64,000 nucleotides of DNA from Acetobacterium tundrae (lineage in GTDB: Bacteria > Bacillota > Clostridia > Eubacteriales > Eubacteriaceae): assembly GCF_008086615.1 (NCBI RefSeq), contig NZ_RXYB01000003.1, positions 1 to 64,000 on the forward strand, read 5' to 3'. The translations under genes and the position numbers were made by a program. Positions within the stretch are counted from its first letter, which is position 1. Each line of letters starts with the position of its first letter. A model generated the notes under the pieces. The model saw only the letters and a program-made list of their open reading frames with translations, was not told the DNA's origin and searched no databases. This document shows, in pieces, positions 1-8,560 of this stretch.

Positions 1-2
1 AA

Positions 3-263
3 GAAATCCGGCACACAATCGGACGCAAAGAAGAATACCAACTGCGTAAAGAAACCATCGAACGAGTCTTTGGCACGGCCAAGGAACATCACGGGATGCG
101 CTATACACAGTATGTCGGGAAGGCCCGGGTTGCCATGCAGATCGGGCTGACTTTGGCATGCCTGAATATGAAAAAACTGGCAAATCTGCTGTACCGGAAA
201 CGAATCCGTTTTGTAGTGCCTTCACGTTTTTTCCTATTTTTTCATTTTCCGGCAGCAATATAA
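3..263 (+). CDS. Transposase, C-terminal part (gene starts before the window)
   Basis: An open frame enters from the left edge and ends at the TAA at 261-263, giving 86 residues with no start inside the window. The residues around positions 18-40 (ETIERVFGTAKEHHGMRY) match the C-terminal end of the DDE domain of IS1182/IS5-type transposases as I know them, where this Glu-Arg-x-Phe-Gly stretch carries the last catalytic acid. The last 15 residues are Phe-rich and may be out-of-family read-through. Whether the element is intact cannot be judged because its left part is missing, and no terminal inverted repeat was identified on the right side. A factor-independent terminator follows at 315-337. 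Confidence 0.7.
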   Translation, partial: EIRHTIGRKEEYQLRKETIERVFGTAKEHHGMRYTQYVGKARVAMQIGLTLACLNMKKLANLLYRKRIRFVVPSRFFLFFHFPAAI

Positions 264-314
264 AAACCCGATCACAGCTTTGTTTGCTTGTAATCGGGTT
301 TGTCTTCGCTCTGA

Positions 315-337
315 GAGGCTCATCGAGCCTCTTTTTT
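315..337 (+). terminator. Rho-independent terminator after the transposase fragment
   Basis: A 7-bp stem (GAGGCTC / GAGCCTC, 315-321 and 325-331) with a 3-nt loop is followed by six T. A second hairpin lies just upstream, with arms AAACCCGAT at 265-273 and ATCGGGTTT at 293-301. Together they end plus-strand transcription from the transposase and insulate the minus-strand gene at 349-939. Confidence 0.75.
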
Positions 338-348
338 GGTTATCATTT

Positions 349-939
349 TTAGGCAAAACAAATCGAATAAGCCGATCGACTGGGAGTTGGCAATCCCATT
401 TCTGAAATACTGACGCCAATTTTACTTTCAACATCGCCAAAAACATCAAATATTTTTTTCCCCGACTCCAAAAGAAAGCCTTCTTCTCCAGGAAAAATAC
501 ATTCTTTTAATGCGATACCATAATTCTTCTTAATATCACGGATCATTTCATCCTTCGCAAATTGACACGCAAAATTGCATATTTCCATAACAATGTATTG
601 TTCAAGAACACTTTCTCGGGTGAAACAGTAATCCTCTATTTCTACACCGGCAGTCACAATATTGGGAATAACAAATTTTGAATCGGCAATTTTCTCAACC
701 CCAATTTTACTGGTGAATAAAATTCCGTCTAACGTAAACTGAGAATCATTGACAATTTTCGCCTCGGATACACAATATAATGCCTTCGGCTTGGGGATCT
801 CTTTGGCGCTATCTAAAATCCGTTCAATGGGCTTTGCACGTCTCGTTCCTCTTTCCATTCGGATCCGCTCATAAAATTCAGTTTCGTTCAAAATAAACTT
901 AAGGCTGGTCAATTCAATGCTGCTCATGTGTTCACACAT
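349..939 (-). CDS. Vitamin B12-dependent methionine synthase activation-domain-like protein
   Basis: A 196-residue protein. Its last third carries the pattern of the MetH reactivation domain: a PGxxGxxLE stretch near residue 150, then IGVSISEMGLPTPSRS near residues 173-188. In MetH this domain binds S-adenosylmethionine and remethylates the corrinoid. Stand-alone versions occur in anaerobes, where they probably help reactivate corrinoid enzymes. The gene follows proS by 11 bases on the same strand, so the two may be co-transcribed. The start is uncertain: residue 1 and residue 5 are both Met and neither has a strong ribosome binding site. The family call rests on motif spacing that I recognise, so its exact role is inference. 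Confidence 0.55.
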   Translation of the reverse strand: MCEHMSSIELTSLKFILNETEFYERIRMERGTRRAKPIERILDSAKEIPKPKALYCVSEAKIVNDSQFTLDGILFTSKIGVEKIADSKFVIPNIVTAGVEIEDYCFTRESVLEQYIVMEICNFACQFAKDEMIRDIKKNYGIALKECIFPGEEGFLLESGKKIFDVFGDVESKIGVSISEMGLPTPSRSAYSICFA

Positions 940-950
940 ATCGCCACACT

Positions 951-2402
951 TTAATATGCTCGTGCGAAATAAGCCATTTTTTTAGCTGGCTTTCCACAGC
1001 ATACGCATTTACCTTCATATAGAACTTCCTGTTCATCATCAAAAGGAATACAACGAATCGAAGCTCCGGTATCCTCCTTGATTTCATCTTCACAGCTGCG
1101 TTCTCCACACCACATGGCTTTTATAAAACCGGGATTTTCTTTGAGGTTCTTCTTAAATTCATCAGTGTTTTCTGCTGTTGATGTTTTTTCCTCACGCATT
1201 TTCAGTGCTTTATCATATAAATTACTTTGAATTTCTTTTAATAAATCGCCAACCGCTTTAAGAACATCTTCCAGACTGACCTGAATCTTTTCACCATTAT
1301 CCCGGCGTGCCAGAACACATTGTCCATTTTCAATATCACGCGGTCCAATTTCCAACCGGATCGGAACGCCCTTCATTTCCCACTGGTTAAATTTCCACCC
1401 GGGAGAATAACCTTCTGAATCATCAACTTTTACTCGATATTCTTTCTCAATGATCTTGCCAATCTCCCAGGCCTTGTCTAAAACGCCTTCTTTATGCTGA
1501 GCTACCGGAATAACAACCACCTGAATCGGCGCAATCATTGGCGGTAGAACCAATCCATTGTCATCCCCGTGTACCATAATGATACCCCCAATTAAACGGG
1601 TTGATACTCCCCATGACGTGTGATAAGGATATGATTGTTCATTATTTCGATCAAGATAGGTAATATCAAAAGCTTTTGTGAAATGCTGCCCCAAATTATG
1701 GGATGTTCCGGACTGCAAAGCTTGTCCATCGTGCATTAACGCTTCCATTGTATAAGTTGCGTCGGCACCTGCAAATTTCTCTTTTTCGCTCTTTTGTCCG
1801 ACAACCATCGGCATTGCCAGGCATGTTTCGGCAATTTCTCGGTAGATTCCCAACATCTGCATCGTTTCTGCCTGCGCTTCTTCAGCCGTTTCATGCAGCG
1901 TGTGCCCTTCCTGCCATAAGAATTCTGATGTTCTTAAAAATGGCCGGGTTGTTTTTTCCCAACGTACAACATTACACCATTGGTTATATAAAAATGGCAG
2001 TTGGCGGTAGGAATTGAGCCATTTTGAATACATACTGCAGATAATGGTTTCTGAAGTCGGACGGACAGCCAATCGTTCCCCCAGCTCCTTATCTCCGCCA
2101 TGAGTTACCCAGGCTACCTCCGGGGCAAAGCCTTCAACATGTTCCGCTTCTTTCTTTAAAAGACTTTCCGGTATTAAAAGTGGAAAATACATATTTTCAT
2201 GACCCGTTTCTTTAAAACGTTTGTCATAAGCTTTTTGGATTAATTCCCAAATAGCATAACCATAGGGACGTATGACCATGAAACCTTTTACGGGCGAATA
2301 ATCCACCATTTCTGTTTTTGATATAACGTCCGTATACCATTGGGGAAAATCCACCTCCATGGATGTAATTTCCTTAACTTGATTCGACTGTTTTTTTCCC
2401 AT
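951..2402 (-). CDS. proS: Prolyl-tRNA synthetase, archaeal/eukaryal-type
   Basis: Charges tRNA-Pro in the cytoplasm. The 483-residue length matches the short form that lacks the inserted editing domain of the E. coli type. Class II synthetase signatures are visible: [15 protein letters not shown] near residue 115, the motif-2 region ([20 protein letters not shown]) near 147-166 and the motif-3 region GVSTRLIGG near 264. The C-terminal part has Cys pairs ([10 protein letters not shown] and CVCCGKPA) that in this family bind zinc, and the protein ends in the usual Ala-Tyr. No T-box leader was found upstream. A short open frame overlaps the start region (2374-2496). Confidence 0.95.
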   Translation of the reverse strand: MGKKQSNQVKEITSMEVDFPQWYTDVISKTEMVDYSPVKGFMVIRPYGYAIWELIQKAYDKRFKETGHENMYFPLLIPESLLKKEAEHVEGFAPEVAWVTHGGDKELGERLAVRPTSETIICSMYSKWLNSYRQLPFLYNQWCNVVRWEKTTRPFLRTSEFLWQEGHTLHETAEEAQAETMQMLGIYREIAETCLAMPMVVGQKSEKEKFAGADATYTMEALMHDGQALQSGTSHNLGQHFTKAFDITYLDRNNEQSYPYHTSWGVSTRLIGGIIMVHGDDNGLVLPPMIAPIQVVVIPVAQHKEGVLDKAWEIGKIIEKEYRVKVDDSEGYSPGWKFNQWEMKGVPIRLEIGPRDIENGQCVLARRDNGEKIQVSLEDVLKAVGDLLKEIQSNLYDKALKMREEKTSTAENTDEFKKNLKENPGFIKAMWCGERSCEDEIKEDTGASIRCIPFDDEQEVLYEGKCVCCGKPAKKMAYFARAY

Positions 2403-2496
2403 TATTCTTCTTTCTCAGATCCTCGTCTGTTAAACCGCAAGCGACACGCTTTGCGTGTTTCTCCTTGGTTTGCGAAGGCTGATCGTCACCAATCAT
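2374..2496 (-). CDS. Possible 40-residue protein overlapping the proS start
   Basis: An uninterrupted frame runs from an ATG at 2496 to a TAA at 2374-2376 and overlaps the first 29 bases of proS in another frame. Reading back from the ATG it stays open to a stop near 2540, through KHDPNECLH. The encoded residues are charged and non-repetitive ([13 protein letters not shown], then [17 protein letters not shown]), which looks protein-like. There is no clear ribosome binding site. It may instead be a leader peptide, a relic or chance. The DNA here is more G+C-rich than its surroundings. No family was recognised. Confidence 0.3.
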   Translation of the reverse strand: MIGDDQPSQTKEKHAKRVACGLTDEDLRKKNNGKKTVESS

Positions 2497-2572
2497 GTGC
2501 AAGCACTCATTTGGATCGTGCTTCCGCGAAAATCAAAGGTTCGATTACCAAAGTAACCTACGCTTGTATAAA

Positions 2573-2603
2573 CAAAAAAATCACCTGCGCAAGCAAGTGA
2601 TTT
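2573..2603 (-). terminator. rplL: Terminator of the rplJ-rplL transcript
   Basis: On the minus strand an imperfect stem (ATCACTTGC / GCAGGTGAT, plus-strand limits 2580-2601) is followed by a run of T, 22 bases after the rplL stop codon. Confidence 0.8.
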
Positions 2604-2624
2604 TTCATATAGGTTATCGAGCAA

Positions 2625-3005
2625 TTATTTTACTTCGATGCTTCCGCCTACTTCTTCAATTTTAGCTTTAATTTCTTCAGCTTCTTCTTTAGTAGCGGCT
2701 TCTTTGATTGCTTTTGGAGCTTCATCAACTACTGCTTTTGCTTCTTTTAAGCCTAAACCAGTTAATTCACGAACAACTTTGATTACTTTGATTTTTTGAT
2801 CTCCAACAGCCGTTAAGATTACATCAAATTCAGTTTGTTCTTCAGCTTCTACAGCAGCTCCAGCAGCAGGAGCAGCAGCTACAGCCATAGGAGCAGCAGC
2901 ACTAACACCGAATTCTTCTTCTAAAGCTTTTACTAATTCAGATAATTCTAATACAGTTAAACCTTTTACATCTTCAATTAATTGTGTTACTTTTTCACTT
3001 GCCAT
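2625..3005 (-). CDS. rplL: 50S ribosomal protein L7/L12
   Basis: Stalk protein of the large ribosomal subunit that recruits translation GTPases. The 126-residue length is normal. It has an N-terminal dimerisation domain, an Ala-rich hinge near residues 38-55 and the conserved C-terminal domain with [20 protein letters not shown] near 73-92. It lies 51 bases downstream of rplJ, and the stem-loop at 2573-2603 closes the transcript. Expression is expected to follow the L10 leader upstream of rplJ. Confidence 0.97.
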   Translation of the reverse strand: MASEKVTQLIEDVKGLTVLELSELVKALEEEFGVSAAAPMAVAAAPAAGAAVEAEEQTEFDVILTAVGDQKIKVIKVVRELTGLGLKEAKAVVDEAPKAIKEAATKEEAEEIKAKIEEVGGSIEVK

Positions 3006-3056
3006 CTTATTATTGCCTCCAAATATTCTTTCTATAATTTAATTTTACCTATTGAA

Positions 3057-3578
3057 CTAGGCTTGTTTTTGTTCTGCAATCGCATTTAAAGCGACAACCA
3101 ATCCACGCATGTTTCCGTTTAAAACGTTGACAAAACCTGAAATTGGTGCGTTTAAGCCACCAAGAACTCTGGCAACCAATACTTCTCGTGATGGTAATTC
3201 TGCAAGAGCTTCAACGCCTTTAACGTCTAAACACTTACCGTCAACCATACCTGCTTTAATTTCTAATGCTTTATGCAGTTTTGCAAAATCATTTAATAAT
3301 TTCGCTGGTGCTACTGGATCAGTATCACAGAAAGCAACAGCAGTCGGACCAACCAGAACGTCTAGAAGACCTTCATAGCCTGTTTCTTTGGCTGCAAACC
3401 GCATCATTGAATTTTTGTAAACTTTGTAGTCAATGCCTGCTGCGCGTGCTTTAGCACGAAGCTCAGTCACTTCTTCAACGTTTAAACCGCGATAATCAAC
3501 GAGTATCGCTGTCTGAGCATTGCGGAATTTTTCTGCAATTTCTTGTACAACAACTTGTTTTATTTCAATCTTTGGCAT
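3057..3578 (-). CDS. rplJ: 50S ribosomal protein L10
   Basis: Base of the L7/L12 stalk and, with it, the usual autogenous repressor of this operon. A 173-residue protein with the family core near residue 29 (VDYRGLNVEEVTELR) and the C-terminal helix that binds L12. The start has a good ribosome binding site (AAAGGAGGTG) ten bases upstream. The long leader at 3612-3715 carries the L10-binding RNA and an attenuator-like hairpin. Confidence 0.97.
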   Translation of the reverse strand: MPKIEIKQVVVQEIAEKFRNAQTAILVDYRGLNVEEVTELRAKARAAGIDYKVYKNSMMRFAAKETGYEGLLDVLVGPTAVAFCDTDPVAPAKLLNDFAKLHKALEIKAGMVDGKCLDVKGVEALAELPSREVLVARVLGGLNAPISGFVNVLNGNMRGLVVALNAIAEQKQA

Positions 3579-3611
3579 GTATTATGTGCACCTCCTTTAA
3601 AAAATCGTATC

Positions 3612-3715
3612 AAAAAAGCTCACTCCACAGTGTGAAGAGAGCTTTATTATTAATATAAGCTTTTTCTCTTCAGCCTCGGTAGGATTTATGGAACACCTAC
3701 TGTCTATGGATGAAT
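3612..3715 (-). promoter_or_regulatory. L10 ribosomal-protein leader RNA with attenuator hairpin
   Basis: On the minus strand the leader contains the hallmark paired segments of the L10 leader family, AGACAGTAGGTG and CCTACCGAGG (plus-strand 3673-3704). A stem with arms AAGCTC and GAGCTT at plus-strand 3612-3645 then runs into a T tract just before rplJ. Known function of the family: free L10 (with L12) binds the kink-turn region and lowers expression of rplJ-rplL. The T-tract hairpin suggests control by transcription attenuation. Confidence 0.88.
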
Positions 3716-3737
3716 GATATTCTTTAACAACGACGTT

Positions 3738-3766
3738 ATTGTATCATTTGTCATTTTCTATGTCAA
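3738..3766 (-). promoter_or_regulatory. Promoter of rplJ-rplL
   Basis: On the minus strand there is a perfect TTGACA (-35, plus-strand 3761-3766), a 17-base spacer and TACAAT (-10, 3738-3743). It lies between rplA and the L10 leader. Confidence 0.85.
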
Positions 3767-3798
3767 GTCGTTTTAGGGCTTTGTCTAATTAATTGACC

Positions 3799-4488
3799 CT
3801 AGATTTTTCCAGTGTTGATTTTTACCCCAGGACTCATGGTGCTTGCTAAAGTAACACTTTTAAAGTATAAACCTTTAGATGCTGCTGGTTTTGCTTTTTT
3901 TACTGCATCCAGTACTACTCTCATATTTTCATGCAATGCTTCTTCTGAGAAAGAAGCCTTACCAATGATTACATGGATAATATTGGTTTTGTCTAAACGA
4001 TACTCTACCTTACCAGCTTTTGTATCGGCAACAGCCTTTGCAACGTCCATGGTTACTGTTCCGGATTTAGGGTTAGGCATTAACCCTTTAGGTCCTAATA
4101 CTCGACCTAAACGACCAACTTTACCCATCATATCAGGGGTAGCAATCATAATATCAAAATCAAACCAGTTTTCTTTTTGAATTTTATCAATCATATCGTC
4201 TTCACCAAAGAAATCTGCACCGGCTTCCTCAGCTTCTTTCAATTTATCGCCTTTTGCGATAACAAGAACTTTAACTGTTTTACCTGTACCATGTGGAAGA
4301 ACGACAGCTCCACGAACTTGTTGATCTGCATGACGTGAGTCAACACCCAATCTAATATGCAATTCAATCGTTTCATCAAACTTTGCTGTTGCAAGTTTCT
4401 TTACCTGAGCAATAACTGCTTCAGGATCGAATAATTCTTGCTTGTCAAAGCTTTTTACCAAGTCTTGATATTTTTTTCCTTTTTTCAT
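3799..4488 (-). CDS. rplA: 50S ribosomal protein L1
   Basis: Forms the L1 stalk next to the E site. The 229-residue length is normal. The family signature near residues 120-145 ([18 protein letters not shown], then [10 protein letters not shown]) is intact. It follows rplK by 61 bases in the usual order nusG-rplK-rplA and has a good AGGAG site before the ATG. Confidence 0.97.
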   Translation of the reverse strand: MKKGKKYQDLVKSFDKQELFDPEAVIAQVKKLATAKFDETIELHIRLGVDSRHADQQVRGAVVLPHGTGKTVKVLVIAKGDKLKEAEEAGADFFGEDDMIDKIQKENWFDFDIMIATPDMMGKVGRLGRVLGPKGLMPNPKSGTVTMDVAKAVADTKAGKVEYRLDKTNIIHVIIGKASFSEEALHENMRVVLDAVKKAKPAASKGLYFKSVTLASTMSPGVKINTGKI

Positions 4489-4549
4489 CTCTGCCTCCTT
4501 GTGGTAATAGCGGTTTCCCTCCCACTTAAGGTGTTTCTACCTTCTAAAA

Positions 4550-4975
4550 TTATTCTTCGATTGTGATGCCCATGCTACGAGCAGTTCCTGCGATCATTCT
4601 CATTGCTGATTCTACTGTTGCCGCATTTAAATCCGGCATTTTCAATGTTGCAATTTCTCTTATCTGTTCATTCGTGACAGTCGCTACCTTTGTTTTGTTA
4701 GGTACGCCAGATCCGGACTCAATTCCTGCGCTTTTCTTTAGAAGAACAGCTGCTGGTGGAGTTTTTGTAATAAACGAGTAAGATCTATCTTGATAAACAG
4801 TAATCACTACAGGAATAATCATTCCTGCTTCATTTGCCGTTTTTGCATTAAATTCTTTACAGAATCCCATAATGTTAACACCATGTTGTCCCAGTGCAGG
4901 ACCAACTGGTGGTGCTGGTGTTGCTTTACCGGCAGGTATTTGTAATTTTATTAGTCCCATTACTTTCTTTGCCAT
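4550..4975 (-). CDS. rplK: 50S ribosomal protein L11
   Basis: Binds 23S rRNA at the GTPase-associated centre. It has 141 residues with the Pro-rich N-terminal segment ([19 protein letters not shown], residues 14-32) and the C-terminal RNA-binding domain. It lies in the usual nusG-rplK-rplA order, with AGGAGG eight bases before the start. Confidence 0.97.
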   Translation of the reverse strand: MAKKVMGLIKLQIPAGKATPAPPVGPALGQHGVNIMGFCKEFNAKTANEAGMIIPVVITVYQDRSYSFITKTPPAAVLLKKSAGIESGSGVPNKTKVATVTNEQIREIATLKMPDLNAATVESAMRMIAGTARSMGITIEE

Positions 4976-5046
4976 GTTAACACCTCCTTCATTTTAATAT
5001 AGTATTTTTTACTCCGAACGGAGCTAGCATGAAGAATAGTTTTTCC

Positions 5047-5601
5047 TTAAGTGTTTATTTTTTCTATTTGTTCAAATCCCAGTTCAGCAAGCGTTTCCCT
5101 GCCAAACATGGAAACATTGACCTTAACCTTTGATTTTTCTGGATGTACTTCTTCAATAATTCCAGTGAAACCTTCAAGCGGTCCTTCAGTAACCTTGACC
5201 TCTTCTCCAACCTTCATGCTAATTTCCACACGCTGTTGGCGAATGCCCATGCTTTTTAATTCAGCTTTGGACAACGGCACAGGTTTTGACGCTGGACCAA
5301 CAAACCCGGTAACACCACGGGTATTTCGAACTACATACCATGAATCATCTGTCATGAACATTTTGATCATAACATATCCAGGAAATAGTTTCTTTTCTTT
5401 TACGACGCGTTTGCCGTTTTTGCTTTCAACGACTTCCTGTACAGGAACTTGAACCTCAAGGATCAAATCCTCCATATTTCTGTTTTCTACGGTAGCCTCA
5501 ATGCTTGCTTTTACTTTATTCTCATATCCCGAATAAGTATGTGCAACAAACCATTGCGCCTGATCGAGTTGATCGAGTTGATCGTGCTGATTACTATCCA
5601 T
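5047..5601 (-). CDS. nusG: Transcription termination/antitermination factor NusG
   Basis: Binds RNA polymerase and links transcription with translation or Rho. A 184-residue protein with the NGN domain (AQWFVAHTYSGYENKV near residue 14, then FPGYVMIKM near 73) and the C-terminal KOW domain (GPLEGFTGII near 138). It follows secE by 13 bases. The first residues contain a small tandem repeat (DQLDQLDQ), caused by repeated GATCGAGTT units at about 5563-5588. This N-terminal tail is slightly unusual but still short. Confidence 0.97.
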   Translation of the reverse strand: MDSNQHDQLDQLDQAQWFVAHTYSGYENKVKASIEATVENRNMEDLILEVQVPVQEVVESKNGKRVVKEKKLFPGYVMIKMFMTDDSWYVVRNTRGVTGFVGPASKPVPLSKAELKSMGIRQQRVEISMKVGEEVKVTEGPLEGFTGIIEEVHPEKSKVKVNVSMFGRETLAELGFEQIEKINT

Positions 5602-5614
5602 GGCTCTCCCTTAC

Positions 5615-5995
5615 CTACTTGTTTACAAATAACGCGGCAAGTCCACCTAGTCCTGTATCAACAATCCAAGTGAGAAGAGTAAAAATTGCAACAACTCCAG
5701 CTACTATGCCCGTCCGCTGAAGCAATTCTTCCCTTGTTAACCAAGTAACTTTTTTCAGCTCACGGTAAACCCCTTTGAAAAAGCCTACCATTTGTTGAAA
5801 GATATTTGGTTTTTTCCCTTTTTCGCTTGACTTCTTTTTCGTTTTTTTCTCATTTTTTTCCGTTGATTGAGGCGTTTTTTTATCCTCTTTTACCAGGTTT
5901 GCAGCCTTATCTTCGGTTTTTTGCGCCTGTTTCTGGGTGTTATCATTTTTTCCTTGTTTATTACTGGCATTTTTCGCGTTTTTATTTGTTGCCAT
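5615..5995 (-). CDS. secE: Preprotein translocase subunit SecE
   Basis: Essential small subunit of the SecYEG channel. The conserved part is at residues 65-126: an amphipathic helix with GVYRELKKVTWLTREEL followed by one membrane segment. Residues 1-60 form a long Lys/Asn/Glu-rich tail of low complexity, which roughly doubles the usual bacterial length and is likely cytoplasmic and disordered. It sits between rpmG and nusG in the standard order. Confidence 0.95.
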   Translation of the reverse strand: MATNKNAKNASNKQGKNDNTQKQAQKTEDKAANLVKEDKKTPQSTEKNEKKTKKKSSEKGKKPNIFQQMVGFFKGVYRELKKVTWLTREELLQRTGIVAGVVAIFTLLTWIVDTGLGGLAALFVNK

Positions 5996-6013
5996 GATAT
6001 CCCTCTTTATCCA

Positions 6014-6163
6014 TTATTTCGTTTCTTTATGTGGTGTATGCTTCTTGCAAAATTTGCAATATTTTTCCGCCTCTAAACGATCAGGGTTATTCTTCTTGTT
6101 TTTCATGGTATCATAATTTCTTTGCTTGCATTCTGTACATGCTAAAGTAACTTTTACTCTCAT
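6014..6163 (-). CDS. rpmG: 50S ribosomal protein L33
   Basis: A 49-residue protein with the four-Cys zinc form (CTEC and CKFC pairs), typical of L33 in Firmicutes. The ATG at 6161-6163 was chosen over an upstream in-frame ATG because AGGAGGTG lies six bases before it and the resulting length matches the family. It is the first gene of the rpmG-secE-nusG-rplK-rplA transcript. Confidence 0.95.
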   Translation of the reverse strand: MRVKVTLACTECKQRNYDTMKNKKNNPDRLEAEKYCKFCKKHTPHKETK

Positions 6164-6245
6164 TCCAGCACCTCCTACATCCTTATATATCAACACCCGC
6201 AGGAACACGCAGGCACACGGTCCCTATTTTCATAGTCACTAACAT

Positions 6246-6275
6246 AGAATAGCACAATAAACCTGTTTTTGTCAA
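6246..6275 (-). promoter_or_regulatory. Promoter of rpmG-secE-nusG-rplKA
   Basis: On the minus strand TTGACA (plus-strand 6270-6275) is followed, after 18 bases, by TATTCT (6246-6251). It lies about 85 bases before the rpmG start. Confidence 0.7.
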
Positions 6276-6320
6276 TAAAAACATTAATAATCATGACATA
6301 TTCTCTTAAAATTTTCTCAA

Positions 6321-6343
6321 TAAAAAAAGGCACACAGCCTTTT
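6321..6343 (-). terminator. Terminator of the acetyltransferase gene
   Basis: The minus strand shows AAAAGGC, a 5-base loop, GCCTTTT and a continuing T run, about 60 bases after the stop codon of the gene at 6402-6893. Confidence 0.75.
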
Positions 6344-6401
6344 CAACAACATTGACATTATATCAGTAATAACTGAAACAATCAAGGAAGATTTCTTTTT
6401 T

Positions 6402-6893
6402 TTACAATTTTAATCCCCAGTAATCGCAGCCAAAATTATTTCCATCAATATCAACCACATCCGGCATATGTCCCCATCGCTCAAACCCATGTTTTTTTGC
6501 AAGTGATTGACTGGCGATATTGCTGTCAAAAATGATGGCAACCAGATTTCTAAACCCTATTTCTCGGGCCGCTTCAATTGCCCGCTTCATCAACATTGAC
6601 CCAACCCCTTTTCCATGGACACGGCTATCAACATAATAGCTGATTTCTGAAGTATAACGGAAGCCCTCACGTCCAGAACGAAATTCTGTAAGTGTCGTCC
6701 ACCCTACTATTTCTCCGTCCAACTCCGCGACAAACATCGGATGTCGGGTTCCAGAATGCTGAACGAACCATGGTTTTCGGATTTTCATCGTAGCCGGAGA
6801 TAATTGCGCCGTAAATTTTCTTGCTTCAATCGCTTCATTTAGTATATCCAATACCCGCTGATAATCTTTTTCTTCTGCTAATCTTATTTTCAA
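6402..6893 (-). CDS. GNAT N-acetyltransferase, phosphinothricin-acetyltransferase-like
   Basis: A 163-residue single GNAT domain. The acetyl-CoA-binding loop RVHGKGVGSMLMKRAI lies near residues 91-106, and the C-terminal pattern SLAKKHGFERWGHMPDV resembles the Pat/Bar subfamily that acetylates L-phosphinothricin or related amino-acid analogues. The real substrate cannot be read from sequence. It appears to be a single-gene unit with its own terminator. Confidence 0.85.
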   Translation of the reverse strand: MKIRLAEEKDYQRVLDILNEAIEARKFTAQLSPATMKIRKPWFVQHSGTRHPMFVAELDGEIVGWTTLTEFRSGREGFRYTSEISYYVDSRVHGKGVGSMLMKRAIEAAREIGFRNLVAIIFDSNIASQSLAKKHGFERWGHMPDVVDIDGNNFGCDYWGLKL

Positions 6894-6964
6894 ACGTTAT
6901 CTCCTGTTTTATATTAGAATTTTACTTTAATTTATTTTTCGTGTCATCAGAACTTTATGGGAAA

Positions 6965-7150
6965 TTATTTTCGACCGATTTTTCCATACCACGCAATGAT
7001 AACCGTAGCTGCAAAAATAATGATGATAAAACCGATGGTCGATATATAGGGCGAAAGAATCACATCCAACCATGCAATAATGACTGGCGAAATCAGCGCA
7101 AATAATAACAGGCAGCCGAACACGATCAATGTTTTTTTGTAATCTTCCAC
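6965..7150 (-). CDS. Small membrane protein of unknown function
   Basis: A 61-residue protein with two hydrophobic segments (about residues 7-28 and 36-54) and a basic C-terminus (WYGKIGRK), which suggests both ends face the cytoplasm. The start is a GTG with AAGGGGAG about six bases upstream, which supports translation. It is alone on the minus strand, with 71 bases between it and the acetyltransferase gene. No family recognised. Confidence 0.6.
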   Translation of the reverse strand: MEDYKKTLIVFGCLLLFALISPVIIAWLDVILSPYISTIGFIIIIFAATVIIAWYGKIGRK

Positions 7151-7279
7151 ATCTATCTCCCCTTATCAAATTATTCCAACTGATTTTCATTCGTTTTTCT
7201 AATATTTAGAAGTATAAACCTTGTCATTCAACTTTGCAAGATTTTTGTATTAAACTTAGACAATACTGTATCTCCATTG

Positions 7280-7307
7280 AAAAAGCAACCCCTCTCGAGG
7301 TTGCTTT
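7280..7307 (-). terminator. Terminator downstream of tRNA-Arg
   Basis: A 9-bp stem (AAAGCAACC / GGTTGCTTT) is followed on the minus strand by a run of five T, 144 bases after the tRNA 3' end. No gene is seen between 7151 and 7450. Confidence 0.7.
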
Positions 7308-7450
7308 AAATCAATCAATTTTTATTTCAGTTTTCTTTTCACTTTCTTTGAACCATGATGATCGGGCATCATTGAAAAAATATCAACCATATTATCGAAA
7401 TTATAGAACTCAACCACATCATCCGACCTTGCAATCAGATTATCTTTTAA

Positions 7451-7527
7451 TGGTGCACCCGAGAGGATTCGAACCTCCGGCACGCAGTTTAGGAAACTAC
7501 TGCTCTATCCACCTGAGCTACGGGCGC
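7451..7527 (-). tRNA. tRNA-Arg (anticodon CCT), CCA encoded
   Basis: On the minus strand the acceptor arms GCGCCCG and CGGGTGC pair (one G-T). The D-arm is GCTC...GAGC, the anticodon loop TTCCTAA gives anticodon CCT (reads AGG), and the T-loop is TTCGAAT flanked by GGAGG and CCTCT. Discriminator A and CCA are encoded at 7451-7454. Confidence 0.95.
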
Positions 7528-7630
7528 ACAAAATTCGTGATTATTATATCAATAAATCAGCCTTTTGGAAACTATTATTTTGTATGGAATGTTTCCATCT
7601 ATAAAAAGGTATCTGTCTGACACCTCTTTA

Positions 7631-8422
7631 CTAATTCACGCCGTAATATTCTTCCATCGTTTTACCGCTATTGTAAATATCGGTTGCGACATCTACACCC
7701 AGATAACGGATGTGCCATGGTTCATAGGCATAGCCAGTAATGTCTGTTTTGTCTTGAGGATAACGAATGATAAACCCGTACTTATAGGCATTATTTTTAA
7801 GGAATTGCCCTTCTGCTGTCGTCCCAAAGCTTTCCAACAGATCGAAACCAACAGATGCACTCGTGACATCCATCGCCAAACCCAGCTGATGCTCACTCAT
7901 ACCCGGTCGCGCACTGACAAGATCAGCCTGCTCAGCACCGTAAGTGCTGACGTTCCAATCATATAACTCCGATTGGTTTTCGTAAGAACGATAACCGGAA
8001 CAACAATAAAGGTCCAATCCGGCACTTCTGGCAGCATTAAAGAGTTTTACCAATGCTTCCGCGGCATCACTCCGAAGTTGGGTATCCCTTGTTGATGGAA
8101 GATCCAAAGTTACCAAATCATTGGGTACGTAACTCGCAGAAATACTGTGATTTTTATTAACCAGCGCTGTAATGCTGTCTGTTGATGTACTACTTGTTTT
8201 ATCTCCCGCATCGTTTCCAGTCTCAGCCGTGGTTGTCGGAGAATTATTTTCTGTAGTCGCTTCCTGTGTTGACGTTATCTTTGCACTTGCTGTTTTATCT
8301 GCAACCTGAGCATTATTTCCACTGTGATATAATCTGACTGTAAATAACACAATAATCGCAATTAATATTGCTGCTAATCCACCGCAAGCAATAATAAAAC
8401 GTTTCTTATCCTTAATCCTCAT
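7631..8422 (-). CDS. Membrane-anchored D-alanyl-D-alanine carboxypeptidase, VanY/M15B type
   Basis: Probably trims the terminal D-Ala of peptidoglycan outside the cell. One N-terminal membrane helix (about residues 8-29) is followed by a Thr/Ser/Asn-rich linker to about residue 90 and then the M15 zinc peptidase domain. Zinc and catalytic motifs are present: SEHQLGLAMDV (SxHxxGxAxD form) and EPWHIRYLG. The ATG at 8420-8422 was preferred to a GTG six codons upstream because AGAGGA lies nine bases before it, while the upstream GTG overlaps that site. No vancomycin-resistance genes are nearby, so a housekeeping cell-wall role is more likely. Confidence 0.88.
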   Translation of the reverse strand: MRIKDKKRFIIACGGLAAILIAIIVLFTVRLYHSGNNAQVADKTASAKITSTQEATTENNSPTTTAETGNDAGDKTSSTSTDSITALVNKNHSISASYVPNDLVTLDLPSTRDTQLRSDAAEALVKLFNAARSAGLDLYCCSGYRSYENQSELYDWNVSTYGAEQADLVSARPGMSEHQLGLAMDVTSASVGFDLLESFGTTAEGQFLKNNAYKYGFIIRYPQDKTDITGYAYEPWHIRYLGVDVATDIYNSGKTMEEYYGVN

Positions 8423-8560
8423 CTCATTATTTCCTCTCACTTTTCCCTTTATTATACACGATCATGAAAAATGGTCCTAACTTTTTTTGCTTTTAAACAA
8501 AAAAAGACAGAACCAAATTAGTCCTGCTTTCAAGCATGGATTGTTGTATTTATTGAAAAT

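Noticed and set aside
158-352. 64-residue plus-strand frame and the opposite frame at 234-449
   Set aside because: Both cross the double hairpin and terminator at 265-337 and have no credible start; the transposase frame is the supported one.
2403-2624. T-box riboswitch before proS
   Set aside because: No AGGGTGG-type T-box sequence, specifier loop or terminator/antiterminator pair was found; the only terminator belongs to rplL.
6927-7190. Alternative 87-residue minus-strand frame over the small membrane protein
   Set aside because: The 61-residue GTG frame has the ribosome binding site and a clear membrane-helix pattern; the alternative is unpatterned.
7234-7620. 128-residue plus-strand frame
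   Set aside because: It reads through the tRNA-Arg gene and the terminator at 7280-7307, so it cannot be a functional gene.
7631-8422. Vancomycin-resistance locus
   Set aside because: A VanY-like carboxypeptidase alone is normal in Firmicutes; no vanH, vanA or vanX neighbours are present.
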